This document shows, piece after piece, positions 1 to 12,299 of a stretch of 64,000 bases of DNA. Within the stretch, counting starts at the first letter, position 1. The number at the start of each line of letters is the position of its first letter. The stretch is taken from positions 1,932,537 through 1,996,536 of the forward strand of contig JANPYM010000002.1 in assembly GCA_025890175.1 (NCBI GenBank), written 5' to 3'. This DNA is from Ciborinia camelliae (taxonomy: Eukaryota; Ascomycota; Leotiomycetes; Helotiales; Sclerotiniaceae). Position numbers and translations under genes: made by a program. Under the pieces are notes generated by a model, which worked only from the letters and a program-made list of their open reading frames with translations, made no database searches and was not told the DNA's origin.

Positions 1-3000
1 TGGACTTTCGGTTAAAATTTAACCTTCATTTAGCTTTGAAAATCTATACCTATTTAGGGCCACTAGAGTTAGCTAGCTTAGAAAACCTAAGAAATTTTGC
101 TAAATCCCTCTATTGTTGATGCAGATAGTAGGTAGATGATCGATGATATGGATCATCGATCATCCACCAAGACTCTTCTTGGAAACTGTTGCTCGGGAGT
201 TGACACGATGGACCTCGGGATGTTCAATAAGAAAAGCTGGTTCTAGATTCTGAAATTAGGTGCAGGTCATGACTCATGATTCATGATTTATCACCACTAA
301 AGAAATTTAACAACTTCCCGCCCTTCTCTAATTCCGCCCTTTCCACTTTACGCGACATGCAAATCGCGAAAGAAGAATCGTGATTTATTTGCGGAGCGCG
401 TATGTACATGATTGGGAAGTTTTATAAATTTATTAGATTATTGATGATATTATTAGATGAATTTTAGAAAGGGTGGGGAATTAGATACCTGTAGTAGAAG
501 GAGGGGCAATATTCATTTGTTGGGCCAAGCTAAATAAATCTACCTTGGTCTCTTGAGTGACCATTAACCAAGTCAGGTCAATCAATTTGTTTCCGTGCTT
601 CATCAATAACCTTTGTACGTATTCGTATCATCGTATGTATTCACGTCTTCCTTACACGGTGATATACTTTCAGAAATGAGGACGTTTTACACCCTTGACA
701 TAATTCGTTTTGGCCTTTGCGGCGAATAACACCAGATTTGGATATAGTACCAACTCGTACATACAGCCAAGTTTAAGAATATGGGGTGGGATGAGATTCT
801 AAATCGATGGCAACATTCGAACATCAAACATAAATTTCACCTACTTTGGCATCGTAACCCTGCTACCTACCTAGTATGCTCCATCCATCATCTGAGCATA
901 TCATTATCATCGTCTATCCACCCGTCCTTTACCTTTACTATATTCCTGCACCTACATCCGACATGCCGTATGCGGATGATTGATATGAGAAGGGGCATGG
1001 TGCATGAACAATAATACGCTATGTGATGTGTTGATGAGGATTGAGTTCGATGATGTTGGTTTGGTATGGTTTGGCAAAGCCGGAAGGCATCAACAGATCT
1101 GTCCCGCTGCCTTTGTATTGTGTCCAGCTACCTACTTCCTTGCTTGCCGGTCAGTCCTGTTTTGTGTATGCAGAGCGGGGGCAGAAATAGGTGGCTGCGA
1201 GCCTGCGATGAAAGAAGAGTTTGTCATATCATCGTATTGTTGGTGATCCCTTCAAGAAACTTTTTTAGAACTTTTTTTGCTTGTGTGTCGCCCATCATTA
1301 AATCTGAGTCAGAGTACGGAGTAACTTTTTTGGTTCCAACTCAGTGTTCCATGCCTTTACCTAGACATTATTTCCTTGGAAGGTTGGGTTGAAAGAGGAC
1401 CGAAGACCACGCATTTTTCCATTTGGTTAACAATCACCATCCCGTTCCATCTATTCTCCGTAGCCTGCCACTGCCTCATCTTGCAAATTAGTCTGATTTG
1501 TCCTTGTTGCTCTTCAAAGACACATATCCGCGCGTGCCGTTTTTTGAGCTTTTTTCTCTCTCGGAACACCACGCTGTACGAAGTTATGGTAAATTGAATT
1601 TATGATTTGGTTATCAACCGCGGTCCAATGCTCCACCCAATTCACGTTACAGCTCATGCGACCCTCAAGCCTTTCTCCAAGTGGTGGGGGGAAGGCTCAG
1701 AGGATGTATCCAGTGATATTTCGAACTTCTTCAACTTTTCCTGGACCCGGCTGCGGCACAGCCTTTCCAATTTACCCTTGTTCAGTACTTTAGAATTGAA
1801 TGATTGGATCAAATGGATACTTCCCTTAGTAAATGCACGTTAGGGGGTCTTCACCGCCTCCATTCTAGGAGTAATTTGGGGCATTGACGATGAAGCGTGA
1901 CGCTCACTTATCGAATAGAGTACGCAGTAAGCAATACGTGGTGAGACCTTTAACTTCTTCCTGCAGTAGATAAGATAGATATGACCAAAATTACCTATAT
2001 ATCATATCATACTCTATCATCACAAGTTTGTTTTAAAGTTCTAAATTGATACAGTAATCATGGCATTATTCGTATTTTGGAACTCACGAGTCATTAGTGA
2101 CCACATGTGGTGAAAAGTTTCTTACCAACATCTAATAATTGCAGTGGGGGCTGTTGGGGCAACGATACCTAGATAGAATATGTTGTAAGCCTATAATTGT
2201 AACCGACTATTGGTATTTAGGGGGTGCACGATGCGTATCCATGATTCCATATCCCTAAACCTAAAGTAAATACCTAGGTAATATTGTTGACTCCTTTTTC
2301 CGGTTTATGTTGCATGATCAATTAGTACTGAACGGAGTACGTAGTAGATAGTAGTAGGCAAAAAGCACAGAGCAAAAAGAATTCTACTCGTCCTACTTTG
2401 TCAAGGATCTACCATCATGATTTCATCACGGGCGAAAAGACCTCAATCTTCCTTTCACAGATTTAGTCTAATAATGAATGTGCTAAAATGTATGATTAGG
2501 TAGGTATCACTAGGGCGATTAGTAGTAACTCTTGGCAAAATATAGCAATAGCAAAACCCTATAAGGATAACCCCTTTATCAGGGTTATTTCTTCGATCCC
2601 TTAAAAAAAGATCATCATTCTTAAAACCCATCTATCTATAAGGATTATCCTTAGATATCCGGGTCCCAACCCCCTGTATATCCTCAACCAACCAATGAGG
2701 GAGCCTCATACTGAGCTGTATTTTTTCGAGGTGGAAAATGTTTATGAAGATTATACTGAACTTATGCTCGATCGGAATTAGTCGGAATTCACGTGACCTA
2801 CCGGGCTCAAATACTACCCGGTCGGGGTTAGCCGGAACCCCTATAAGAATACCCCTCGATATCCTTTTTTTTGGCGCTAAAAAAAATATCCATATAGAGG
2901 GGTTTTGCTGAACAATCTGCACCTACCTACCTACCTAGTCCTCCGTACTGAATAGTATATACGAGCATAATTCGTCATCTCTCGAGTCCTGCCTTCTAAT

Positions 3001-5767
3001 TGGAGAGAAGAACTATCAAAGATCTTCCTCAATAATAATCATTATTGCATATGAAAGGACCTTGGTAAAATACCTTGCTGTTAGCCTGCTACCGTTCGGT
3101 CTTGAACCGAATCAAAATTTACTGTGATTTTTTTTTTACTTTGTGGATGGCTCAATGCAGATGAATGGCCGTAGACCTTTCGTTTTTTCTCATTTTAGCG
3201 TGGGGAAAGTGAGATTGGCATCTCGCATCTCCAAATTTTGGACACTTGCCTGGGATCATTTTTATACATTATTCCCAGTGTGATACCGAAAAGCTTCGGC
3301 TTCTTTCGCTCAGCTTGAAAGTGGGAAGGACAGTGTACGAAACATGAAGCATACGGAAACAAAAAATTTGAATGCGCATTTTACCTTGGACAGTCAAACC
3401 TGGCTGGCATGGCTATGAATGATCAAGTTCAATCTATCTTGCATGCCCTGCAATATTAATCGATCGACTAATTGCTGGCTACCTATTGGAATGATTATTA
3501 ACACACTGAAATGCAAGTCTACACAAGTACACTTGGTCTATAACTCGGTCTACAGCTTTGTTTGGTACAGTATCGTTGTTCTGTATGGTAGCACCCATTA
3601 TTTCCAGAATTTGGATGCAACGGTTACGGAAGTTGCCCCCCTTTTCCAATCCTACACTATCGTAACAATTCTTCGGCATACCCAAGAAAATCATTACGAT
3701 ATACTGCCTTGGGTGCGGGTACTACCAATGGGATAAGATGCTCACCATTTCCAACATGGAATCGATTCGAATATTGTATCGATAATGCTAGATCAGGCTG
3801 AGGAACGCCGACAAAAAAATTTGGACTCGGACATCATGCACTATCAGCTATCCGGCAAAATTTCACGACATCATGGAATTAGCATTGAGTCTCGCGATTC
3901 TGAGACTTCTAAGCTACCGACCACTCGTAGCCATATCATAGCATCCTGTGGCTGTACTATATTATCATGCCCACGTAATATTGTAAAGATACAGTATCGC
4001 AGCAATGGGAGATCTGCTCGGTCAGCTTGTTCGACGTTGCATGCAGACATGCTTGCCCGCGGTGTTTAATCCTTAGCAAAGCGACAAGTCATTCGTGTTC
4101 TTTACCGGCTGCGCTTGCTTTTTGCCTACTCATCAACGACTAACCAACTTTTTCCTTCAGTGTTACACCACAACTATCTGTCATGCTACTCCTTTAAGCC
4201 CCCACCGAACAACACGGTAGACTAAATCTTCGTCTCCCGTCTCTTTCTGCTGCTGAAACCTAAGTAGGCTTTCAAAGATTATAACCCAACTCACCGGTCA
4301 TATGCACACAAGCTGTCATTGAAAGTTGGCTGATCTCAAAGGAGACTCGGGAAGGAAGGAATACAAGCCTGCGCGGTAGGTTCAGCATGTCCTCCGGTGC
4401 AAAGAACCCCTGTCGCTATTGCATCTAATCAATGCAAAAGGCCGCACATCCAACATCAGGTAACATCTCCAGGTTGAAAACTGGATCCCTCATCAGCAAT
4501 TCGAATTTGCAATTAACACATGTCTACCAACAATCAACGCCAACGCTCCTGGATCATTTGATTGAGAAACCATGTCCCACGCATATATCACATTACAATA
4601 TTTCTCCCATCTTACCCGGGATGCGTCGCCTCAATGGGATGGATTTTCCAAGTGTTAATTTTCCATCTCCCGATATTCGAACTTGCGTTCAGCGATCAGG
4701 TCGATGTCTTAAATGAACCAAAAACTAGGGATCTTACTGTCACTATGAACACATCATGAAGAGTCATCAAATATGCGCGTATCCAGGAGGTCTCATCGAT
4801 TGGAACTCAGGTACCATGTGAAAGGAAGGCCAGATTTCATCAAAATATCCAGCCTCGTTATACCTTCTTTCTGATATGGGGAGGTTGCAGAAAGGAATAT
4901 CCAGTCAGCCAAAAGTCTGCTGTATGTCAACAAAAGACACCCCGTACCGCCCGTTATACAAATGATCCCGAAAACTGAAATCAGGATTGTTCTTGTGGCT
5001 AAGATATCACGGTTGAGGTTGCCGCATAGCGACATTTCTCTACAGAAATAGGATGGATGACACCACTGTCTTTAAGCTTGACAGCTTTTCAAATCATCCT
5101 CATTAATCATGTTGGGCCAACGGGGGATTTGTATTTCACTGGGTTACAATTCGTGACTTATCATAATGAGAGTGGGGTGTACTACTTGAAGTGAAATGAG
5201 GACAGGTTGGTTGTATTACTATCAATGTCATTAAAGTTCATGATTAACCTGTACACCTTTTGAATGTTTCAATTTAATTAAGTGATCAAAAATATTTTGC
5301 AACACGTGAGTTTTTTTAATATGATTATCGTCACGTGAATATCATGTGAACGCAGGCCAAGATTTATCTTGTACTATGCCTAAGGCAGATATTCTCTATT
5401 TTTGGTAGGTACCTACGGGTCGAAAAATTGGTTTCGCCGCCAACGAGAATTAGTTGCCAGGGGTATACGAGATGATTGCTATTGGTGCATTCTTCTCCCT
5501 TGCATCTTTTGGTCGCAACGACTCGCCATCATCCAGACGACATTCACAATCTTTGCATTTCATAAAAACATTGCTAGAATAACGTGAACCTACACAATTA
5601 CGATCGCTAATTCTATTATCGCAATAAAACATCCACTCACTATAGATTTACCAAAGCTGATATCCATTCTATCGCTCCGAGGGCATTCCTCGCGCCTCCA
5701 CAACATCCGACTTCCAACCTCCTCAAATTATCTCTAATAATATCGAACGACAACAACACACGTTACG
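1..5767. other. Intergenic, no supported gene
   Basis: No convincing gene was found. Open frames here are short (at most about 105 codons), lack recognisable motifs and cannot be joined by good splice sites. The stretch holds one possible miniature transposon (listed separately), short ACCTACCTACCTAG-like runs near 2921-2936, and AT-rich spacer. The last few hundred bases before 5768 would contain the promoter and 5' leader of the Chs7-like gene. Confidence 0.6.
2550..2909. mobile_element. Possible MITE with imperfect terminal inverted repeats
   Basis: The left end reads AGCAAAACCCTATAAGGATA and the reverse complement of the right end reads AGCAAAACCCCTCTATATGG, continuing ATA. With a 2-base gap they match over roughly 20 positions. 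Subterminal copies of the CTATAAGGAT/CTATAAGAAT theme recur inside (near 2637 and 2840). The interior encodes no transposase. No clean target-site duplication is visible at either edge, so the exact ends and the class are uncertain. Confidence 0.42.
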
Positions 5768-6884
5768 ATGGGTTTTGGAGACTTTTACTCGATCTGCAAA
5801 CAAGCAGCGGTTCCATTATGTGCAGAGGTTGGAGCGATAACAACGATTGCGGGAAGCCATGGCATCGAGGCAAATTGCTATTCGCGCAATATTGAATTGG
5901 CCAACACGATTATATTTCAAGGCGCCGCAAGCTTTGTGCATATTGTCGCCCTGATTATGACTGTTATTATGATATTACATGTGAGGAGTAAATTTACTGC
6001 TGTTGGTATGTCAGCCCAATAGTATCTGGAGATAATGATCGAGTTGGATAATGAAGACTAATGCAACACCGTGCAGGCCGAAAAGAAATCATAACCTTCT
6101 TCTACATATATATGTTCCTCACATTCATTACGTTGCTCCTCGACTCCGGTGTTATACCACCTGGAACCGGCCCCTACCCATACTTTTCCGCCATACAAAA
6201 TGGCCTCACATCTGCTCTCACAGTTTGTTTATTGATTAATGGATTTGTTGGATTCCAATTGTACGAAGATGGAACACCAATCTCTGTTTGGCTTCTACGC
6301 TCAATCAGTTTCGCCATGTTCGCTCTGACTTTCCTCGTTTCCCTCGCTACATATATGTCTTGGGCAGGACTTGGCCCTACCCGAACTATTGGACTCTTCG
6401 TTGTGCTATATCTCCTTTCGGCTATTGAATTGGCTATCTACGGTATTATGCAAGTCCTTCTAGTTGTAAACACACTTCAGGATCGTTGGCCTTTAGGTGA
6501 ACTCTCGTTTGCCCTTTTCTTCTTCGCTGCCGGACAGGTTGTACTTTACGCTTTCAGTACTAGCATTTGCAATGCTATCAACCACTACTTGGATGGATTA
6601 TTCTTTGCTTCAATTGCTAATCTTCTTGCTGTCATGATGATTTACAAGGCGAGTCCCATTTTCAACTCTAAATTTACAATTCAAACTATTAACACTACAC
6701 ATAGTACTGGGACTCTATCACTAAAGAAGACCTCGAATTTTCCGTTGGCATCAAGCAAAATAACTGGGAAGTCAAGGAACTTCTCGAAGATGATCGAAGA
6801 AACACTGTCTATCAAGATATGGATTACCAGCATACTCCCGGTCATCAACCTCGAAACTCGAACTATGGCGGTTTCAACTATTGA
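5768..6884 (+). CDS. CHS7: Chitin synthase export chaperone (Chs7 family)
   Basis: A multipass ER membrane protein of the Chs7 family, which lets class IV chitin synthase (Chs3 type) leave the ER for the cell surface. Three exons, 5768-6005, 6077-6648 and 6705-6884, give 329 aa, the normal family length. The start MGFGDF, the segment [32 protein letters not shown] and [19 protein letters not shown] are family hallmarks, with about seven hydrophobic segments. Exon 3 ([15 protein letters not shown], then WEVKELL) is the conserved cytosolic tail. Intron 1 is GT..AG (71 bp). Intron 2 (6649-6704, 56 bp) starts with GC (AAG then GCGAGT) and ends CATAG, a rare GC..AG intron. Reading through it would replace the conserved tail with an unrelated sequence, so the three-exon model is preferred. 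Confidence 0.95.
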
Positions 6885-9103
6885 AACCCTTTGCTTTGAA
6901 ACCGGAGAATGATTAAATAATGAATGTAATGAAGGCAGTCTAAGAGAAGAGATAACACAGCATAGGAGAGGAATAATACGGGCCTGTATTGCATTGCACC
7001 ACGTGAGGATAAACTTCCGATACAAAGCGGAGAGGTTTGGGAATCTGGGCGGGCGTTTTATTGGATTGAGGGGTCTTTGTATGAATTCATGGGTTTCTTG
7101 TAGATAGCAAGACCAGGTTTAATAGTTAGTTTTCTTGGATGATGGATAGGCATGACATGTGAAATGAGCGGAGTGGAAGGAAGGGCGTTTGTTTTTAATT
7201 GGGATTGACGAACGTGTTATGGATTGATGAGGTAGCGTAGGGATTTGATGGAAGGGGAGAGGCGGGAAGTTGGATATTTTGAAGTGGAGGGAGACCGGTT
7301 TGTATCTTGATTTGAGAGGGGGGGATGGAAGATGAATAAATCGAGAAAGTTGAAGGATAAAGAAACAACGAGATGCCAAAGCAAAGAGCAAAATACAACT
7401 TAATGAAAATGCCAGTGCTATCTGCGAAGATTGTCCTATATTCTGATCCTACTTTGGATCAATTCCTCCCTATCTGATATCGTGCGCATACTGCATCGGT
7501 ACTTGTTTGTCATTGTTGCTATTTATTCTGGATATCTGATTGTCATATCCTCCATGGGATTGCCTTAGGGTTGTGATCAAAAGCGCAAATAAGCCACCAA
7601 TTTTTGATCCCTCATCCATGTTAAGCAAAGACTTCAGCCACATTTTCTAATTATCTCCGAATTCCCACTAGTTGCACACCTCATACGCAAAATCAGAGCT
7701 CGTCCGAGCTTCTATTCTTACAACACATAGATTATATTCACACCCTCGAACTCCTGTTTTGATTTATCCTCTTTAATTCTATTTCTTCAAACATCTTTAT
7801 TTTATTTTTCCCTTCATCTTATTTTTCTTATTACTTTACTTTACTTTCCTCTTTCTTTCCTAGTTTGATTAATTATCTCACCATTATATAAAAAAAACAA
7901 AGCCAAATCCTCTAAAGTTTCGAGTCATAAAAGATACTCTCAATATGTTTTTGTCATATTGAAATGAGCAGCCTCTGAAGCATCGATCCACCAATGAGTA
8001 TTCGAAACTTTTCTTTTATTGAACCTAAAAATTTCTTTTAATCTGCTATTGTGTATAAGCCTATATGGGCCGATTTATGAATAAAGGCATTGAAGAAGGT
8101 GATGGATAAGGTTTGAGAACTTTGTGCTCGTACGGTATTTTCATTTCTACTGTCCTAAAAGAAAATCCTGTGTTTAAGTACACAGCGATACAAGCTACTT
8201 CACTCTGGAGATTAGTGGAGGTATTTGTTTGAGAAATGGGCTTTGCAATGCTATGGTCTCCATCGGATGTACAATAGGCACCATCGATAGCGTCATGGAA
8301 GTTGTTGAACGAAGCTCCTTCTCCAATGTCAATTATTTTTCCCCATTTTTAATTCGAAACAATGTTGATTTGCTTTTATAAGATTTATATTTAAAAGTAT
8401 ATATATAAAGTATGTCGCTGGATCCTTTCAACCTTCTGGCAAACTTGACTCTTGAGTGAACCAATGCTGAAAAAGAGAAGACCGAAGATACTCCCAAAAG
8501 CCGCGTTGCCATGCGAAGCGAAAAGCTCAATGCAATGGCATCCACATATTCCTTCCTCGGTCTTTTTTTATGATTATCTCGAGGCTGGTGGGGAGAAGGA
8601 GAGGGCAAATCAAAGCCAAGCCCAAAACTAGATTCGGTATATAGGAAGGCAGTTCAGGGGGGCTCCTGAGGAAGATTTGTGGAGTGGAGTGGTGTGAGGT
8701 TTAGGGGGGCGGTTGCGGTTTGAGGGGAGAGGAATGAAATGATGGGATGGGGATTAAAGAATCTAACCTTCTGACCTGATCTAGCCTACCACCCGGCATA
8801 TTAAGTAGTATAAGGAACTCGAGTAGAGTAGGGTAGGGTAAAATAGTTATTACCTTTCCTTTTTTTCCCCCGAGAAGAGGGAAAATATTAAATGGATGTG
8901 GGAAGAATGACGTGGGAAATGGGAAGAAGGAAGGGATAGATAGATGAACGAATGAGTTACTGTTATTTGAATTATTTTAAATTTCCTTCTTCTCCTCTTA
9001 TCAACTATCATTCTCAGTCTCATTTACATATATCGTATCGATAGCTTTAAAACCCCCCACCCTTCATCTTTTATTCATTCATTTTGATTTCATTTATCTA
9101 AAT

Positions 9104-9238
9104 TCATCTTTATCTTCGTCTTCATCTTCGTCTTCATCTTCGTCTTCATCTTCGTCTTCATCTTCGTCTTCATCTTCGTCTTCATCTTCGTCTTCATCTT
9201 CGTCTTCATCTTCGTCTTCATCTTCGTCTTCATCTTCA
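9104..9238. repeat. 12-bp minisatellite, CTTCGTCTTCAT unit
   Basis: About eleven near-perfect head-to-tail copies of a 12-bp unit lie here, introduced by a degenerate copy (TCATCTTTAT). The array is pure pyrimidine except for the G and A of each unit. It would encode poly-Ser on the plus strand or an Asp/Glu run on the minus strand, but no open gene surrounds it, so it is taken as noncoding. Confidence 0.9.
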
Positions 9239-9618
9239 TGTTTATTGGAATCTCTACCGACCTTTCTATCCATCTATCTACGTATACAGAGGAGCAGGAG
9301 CTCGTTAAGAACTAATAACCCACTGCATGAATGAATGGTCTTTCTTTGCTAACCTCTTTGCTATGGAACCTCAGGAAATAAGATAATTTTCGATTGCTAT
9401 CACTACCTACCTACCTAGCTACTAGCCTAGCCTAGCCTAGCCTAGAAGGTATAAATCTTCGTTCTTCGTTCTTTTGTTTTCTGATTTTTTATACTTGGTT
9501 TTTAATGTAATAATGAGTTTTTTCCCCCTAAAGATCCCTTGGAGGATATAGTGGAAGGAGAACCTGTTCTGTTCTGTTTTGTTTGAGATGGGTGAGTAAG
9601 TAGGTAGGTAGGTAGGTA

Positions 9619-10108
9619 CAGTACTAGACAATGGAAAAAAGCCGAAACGTGCAAACACACCAAAAAAAGCGATTTTTCAACCTTTTCAATTAAATATATT
9701 TCTTTGATTATCCTATCGATTTATTTCAAATTTTATATATTTATAATTATTTATATTATAATCAATTAAAAATTAGCAAAATATTTTTAATAACTTTTTT
9801 CAGCTTAAACCAATTGATTAAAATTGATTAATTTTAAAAGTTTAGATTTTTAATGTTTTTGTTAGCGATTTTTAACATTTTTAAAATTTTTGAAAATTTT
9901 CGATTTTAATCTTAATTTTCAAGATCAATTAAATTTTTAAAAATAAATTTTTTTATTTTTATTCAATTTAATATAAAAATGAATATATATTCGAAATTTT
10001 AAATTGATTTATCAAAGCATTATATAAATATTTGAAAGTGAAAAGGTTGAAAAATGACGATTTTTGGTGTGTTTTGGTGTTCAGGCTCTTTTCCATTGTG
10101 GGTCACTG
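9619..10108. mobile_element. Tc1/mariner-type MITE, about 70-bp inverted repeats, TA duplication
   Basis: The left end begins CAGTACTAGACAATGG and the reverse complement of the right end begins CAGTGACCCACAATGG. The two ends stay alignable for about 70 bp, through an AAACACACC block and a shared run ending TTTTTCAACCTTTTCA. The element is bordered by TA on both sides (9617-9618 and 10109-10110), the target duplication of Tc1/mariner elements, whose ends typically start CAGT. The interior (about 9690-10020) is extremely AT-rich and has no transposase frame, so this is a non-autonomous copy. Mismatches between the arms suggest it is not very recent. Confidence 0.82.
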
Positions 10109-10552
10109 TAGGTGTTTGGATGGAGATGAATGTATCCCGCTGGGATGATGGGGATGGATGGATGGATCTCTATCTATCTGGATGATATTGGATATGAGAA
10201 GATGAAGATGAAGAGGGGATGGACAATAGGGGGATATGAGATGAGGTAGACAAGAGATAGCCATGGACAGATTATAGATAGATAATTAGATAGATACCTA
10301 AGTAGTTATAACATTATTTCTTAGTTCTTTCTAATACATTTATATATACATACAAACATATAACCAACTCTCCACAAATTATATATCGTCGTATGAGAAG
10401 AAGGAAAAAAAGAAAGGGAGACAATCTCCTCTACCCAACCAACCATACACACGTTCCAAAACATTCATCAAGATCTATCGATTCTAATGTAACAAACAGT
10501 ATGTATCTGTATTGGTATATACATCATCATCTTCTCTTTCCAAAACTACAGC

Positions 10553-12299
10553 CTACAATCTCGGCTCGATCATGCCCCTCCACCCCGCCTCCTGCGCAAT
10601 CAATTCCGCCGCCCTCTCTCCAATCGCCAGCACCGTCAACATGGGATTAATCGTAGTCATAGTAGGGAAGACGCCCGCGTCAGCAACCCTCAGCCCCTTC
10701 AAGCCTCTAACATTTAATTTTTCATCACAAACACTCATGGCATCCTGAGCGCTTCCCATTTTCGTGGTTCCAGCTGGGTGATACACGGTATGAGCGACCT
10801 TTCTTCCATACTCGGAAAGTTGCTCGTCGGTTTGGACTTCGGGGCCGGGCGCCACTTCTCGGAGGAGCCAGTTGGAGAACGGTGCTTGCTTGGCGATTTC
10901 GCGCGCGGCTTTGAGGCCAGCGACGATCGTAGCCGCGTCGTAGCCTTCCGGGTCGGTGAAGTATCGGAAATCGAGAGCCGGCTTTACCGAGGGGTCGGAA
11001 GAGGTCAGGTAGATGCGGCCTCTTGATCTAGGACGGGGGATATTGGGCGTCATGCAGAAAGCATTTAGAGGGGCGTCGTAGCCGAGACGAGCCGTGTTGA
11101 GACAGAAGGGGATTTGGTAGCAGTGCATCATGATATCTGCGATTGTGCCATCTGGGAGAGCTTTGGGGTTGAGTTCGGGGTGGGTGTGGTTTTTGGCGGC
11201 GTTGGGGAGTTCGCGGCGGAGGAAAATTCCGGCGTCGCTGTCCATGGTTGTTTGGGGTGGGACAGGCGCGTTGAGTTCCCACATGATGATGGATTCGGGG
11301 TGGTCGATGAGGTTTTCTCCTACACCGGGGAGGTCGTGGACGACGGGGATATTGAGATCTTTGAGTTGTTGGGCGGGGCCGACTCCGGAGAGGAGCATGA
11401 GACGACAGGTATCAACTGCGCCAGCACAGAGGATAGTTTCGGTTTTGGGGGAGACGGTGAGTTTCTCGCCGGATTTTAGGGTGATGTTTACGCTCTTGAC
11501 GGTTTTGTTGGAGTCAAAGTTAAGTTTACTGACCCAGGCATTGGTAAGGATGGTTAAGTTTGGTCGCTTCTCGGCACCGCGGAGAATTGGATGAATGTAG
11601 GCGACAGAGGCAGAACTTCGTCGTCCATCATCTGGATTGTAGGATACTGAGAAGAAACCTACTCCTTGCTCGAGGGCACCCTTTTCACGGATCTCGTGGT
11701 TGAAATCATGGATGATGGGAATATCCATGGCGGTAGAGCAAGATTGAACCCAATCCTTGCAAATTTGATTTCTGTGACGTGGATGAATTGGGTTGGTTTG
11801 GTTGCGGAGGTTGTCAATGAGACGCATCATAGTCTTAAATCCCCATCCTTTGCATCCTAAACTCTCCCAAATTTGACAATCATACTCGAATGGACGGAAT
11901 GATATCAGGGTGTTGTGAGAAGAGCAACCTCCCAGAACCTTAGCACGTGAGTGTCTAATGTATGAGTTTCCTATGTACCGTCAGCATCAATTCCAATTGC
12001 TCCGGGAAGATGATATACTCACCATTTGGTTGTTCTGTGGTTCCGTAATCATAATCCAATTCTCCACCAAGTAATGTAAGCCATTCCTTAAGCTTCAATA
12101 CTTTATCATTATTGAAATCACTTGGACCACCCTCAATCATAAGAATCTTCTTATTGGGTAAGTATTCAGAAAGTCTGCTAGCAATAACACATCCTGCGGT
12201 TCCGCCTCCAACAATGACATAGTCAAAGTCATTGACTTGAGATGCGGATAGAAGATCGGTAGTCATCTTGAATACTTGATGAGGGGTATGAATATCCAA
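10553..12299 (-). CDS. Choline oxidase (GMC oxidoreductase)
   Basis: A flavoprotein predicted to oxidise choline to betaine aldehyde and on to glycine betaine, producing hydrogen peroxide. Two exons, 12299-12023 and 11970-10553, around a 52-bp intron encode 564 aa; starting at the second Met (12266) would give 553. The FAD Rossmann motif VGGGTAG lies at residues 30-36. LGGCSSHN (105-112) matches the choline oxidase signature whose His carries the covalent FAD in the bacterial enzyme (H111 here, H100 from the second Met). HTVYHPAGTTKMG puts the catalytic His at about 490, with the paired Asn of INPMLT at about 534. The protein ends in PRL, a weak PTS1-like tripeptide. It lies divergent to betaine aldehyde dehydrogenase. 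A choline dehydrogenase label is possible, but the GGCSSHN motif favours the oxidase. Confidence 0.92.

Larger units (their letters stand above)
6885..10552. other. Long intergenic spacer
   Basis: No gene is supported in this 3.7-kb gap between the Chs7-like and choline oxidase genes. It contains pyrimidine-rich runs near 7790-7860, TAGGGTAGGG-like runs near 8830, a 12-bp minisatellite (9104-9238), CCTAG repeats near 9421-9443, TAGG repeats up to 9618 and the 490-bp MITE at 9619-10108. The minus-strand open frames of 60-91 codons have no recognisable content. Confidence 0.55.

Noticed and set aside
2632..2922. 96-codon minus-strand frame across the possible MITE
   Set aside because: It covers the inverted-repeat element and resembles no transposase; likely a chance frame.
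3785..4069. 94-codon plus-strand frame
   Set aside because: Composition looks random and there is no recognisable motif.
4793..5035. 80-codon minus-strand frame with hydrophobic segment
   Set aside because: Isolated, with no supporting motif, neighbour or splice partner.
9104..9238. Possible acidic or poly-Ser coding repeat
   Set aside because: No start or flanking protein-like sequence on either strand; treated as a minisatellite.
9104..9238. Possible CRISPR array
   Set aside because: Units are 12 bp, contiguous and without spacers, and the sequence is eukaryotic.
11114..11594. Plus-strand frames of 121 and 154 codons
   Set aside because: Antisense shadows of the choline oxidase exon.
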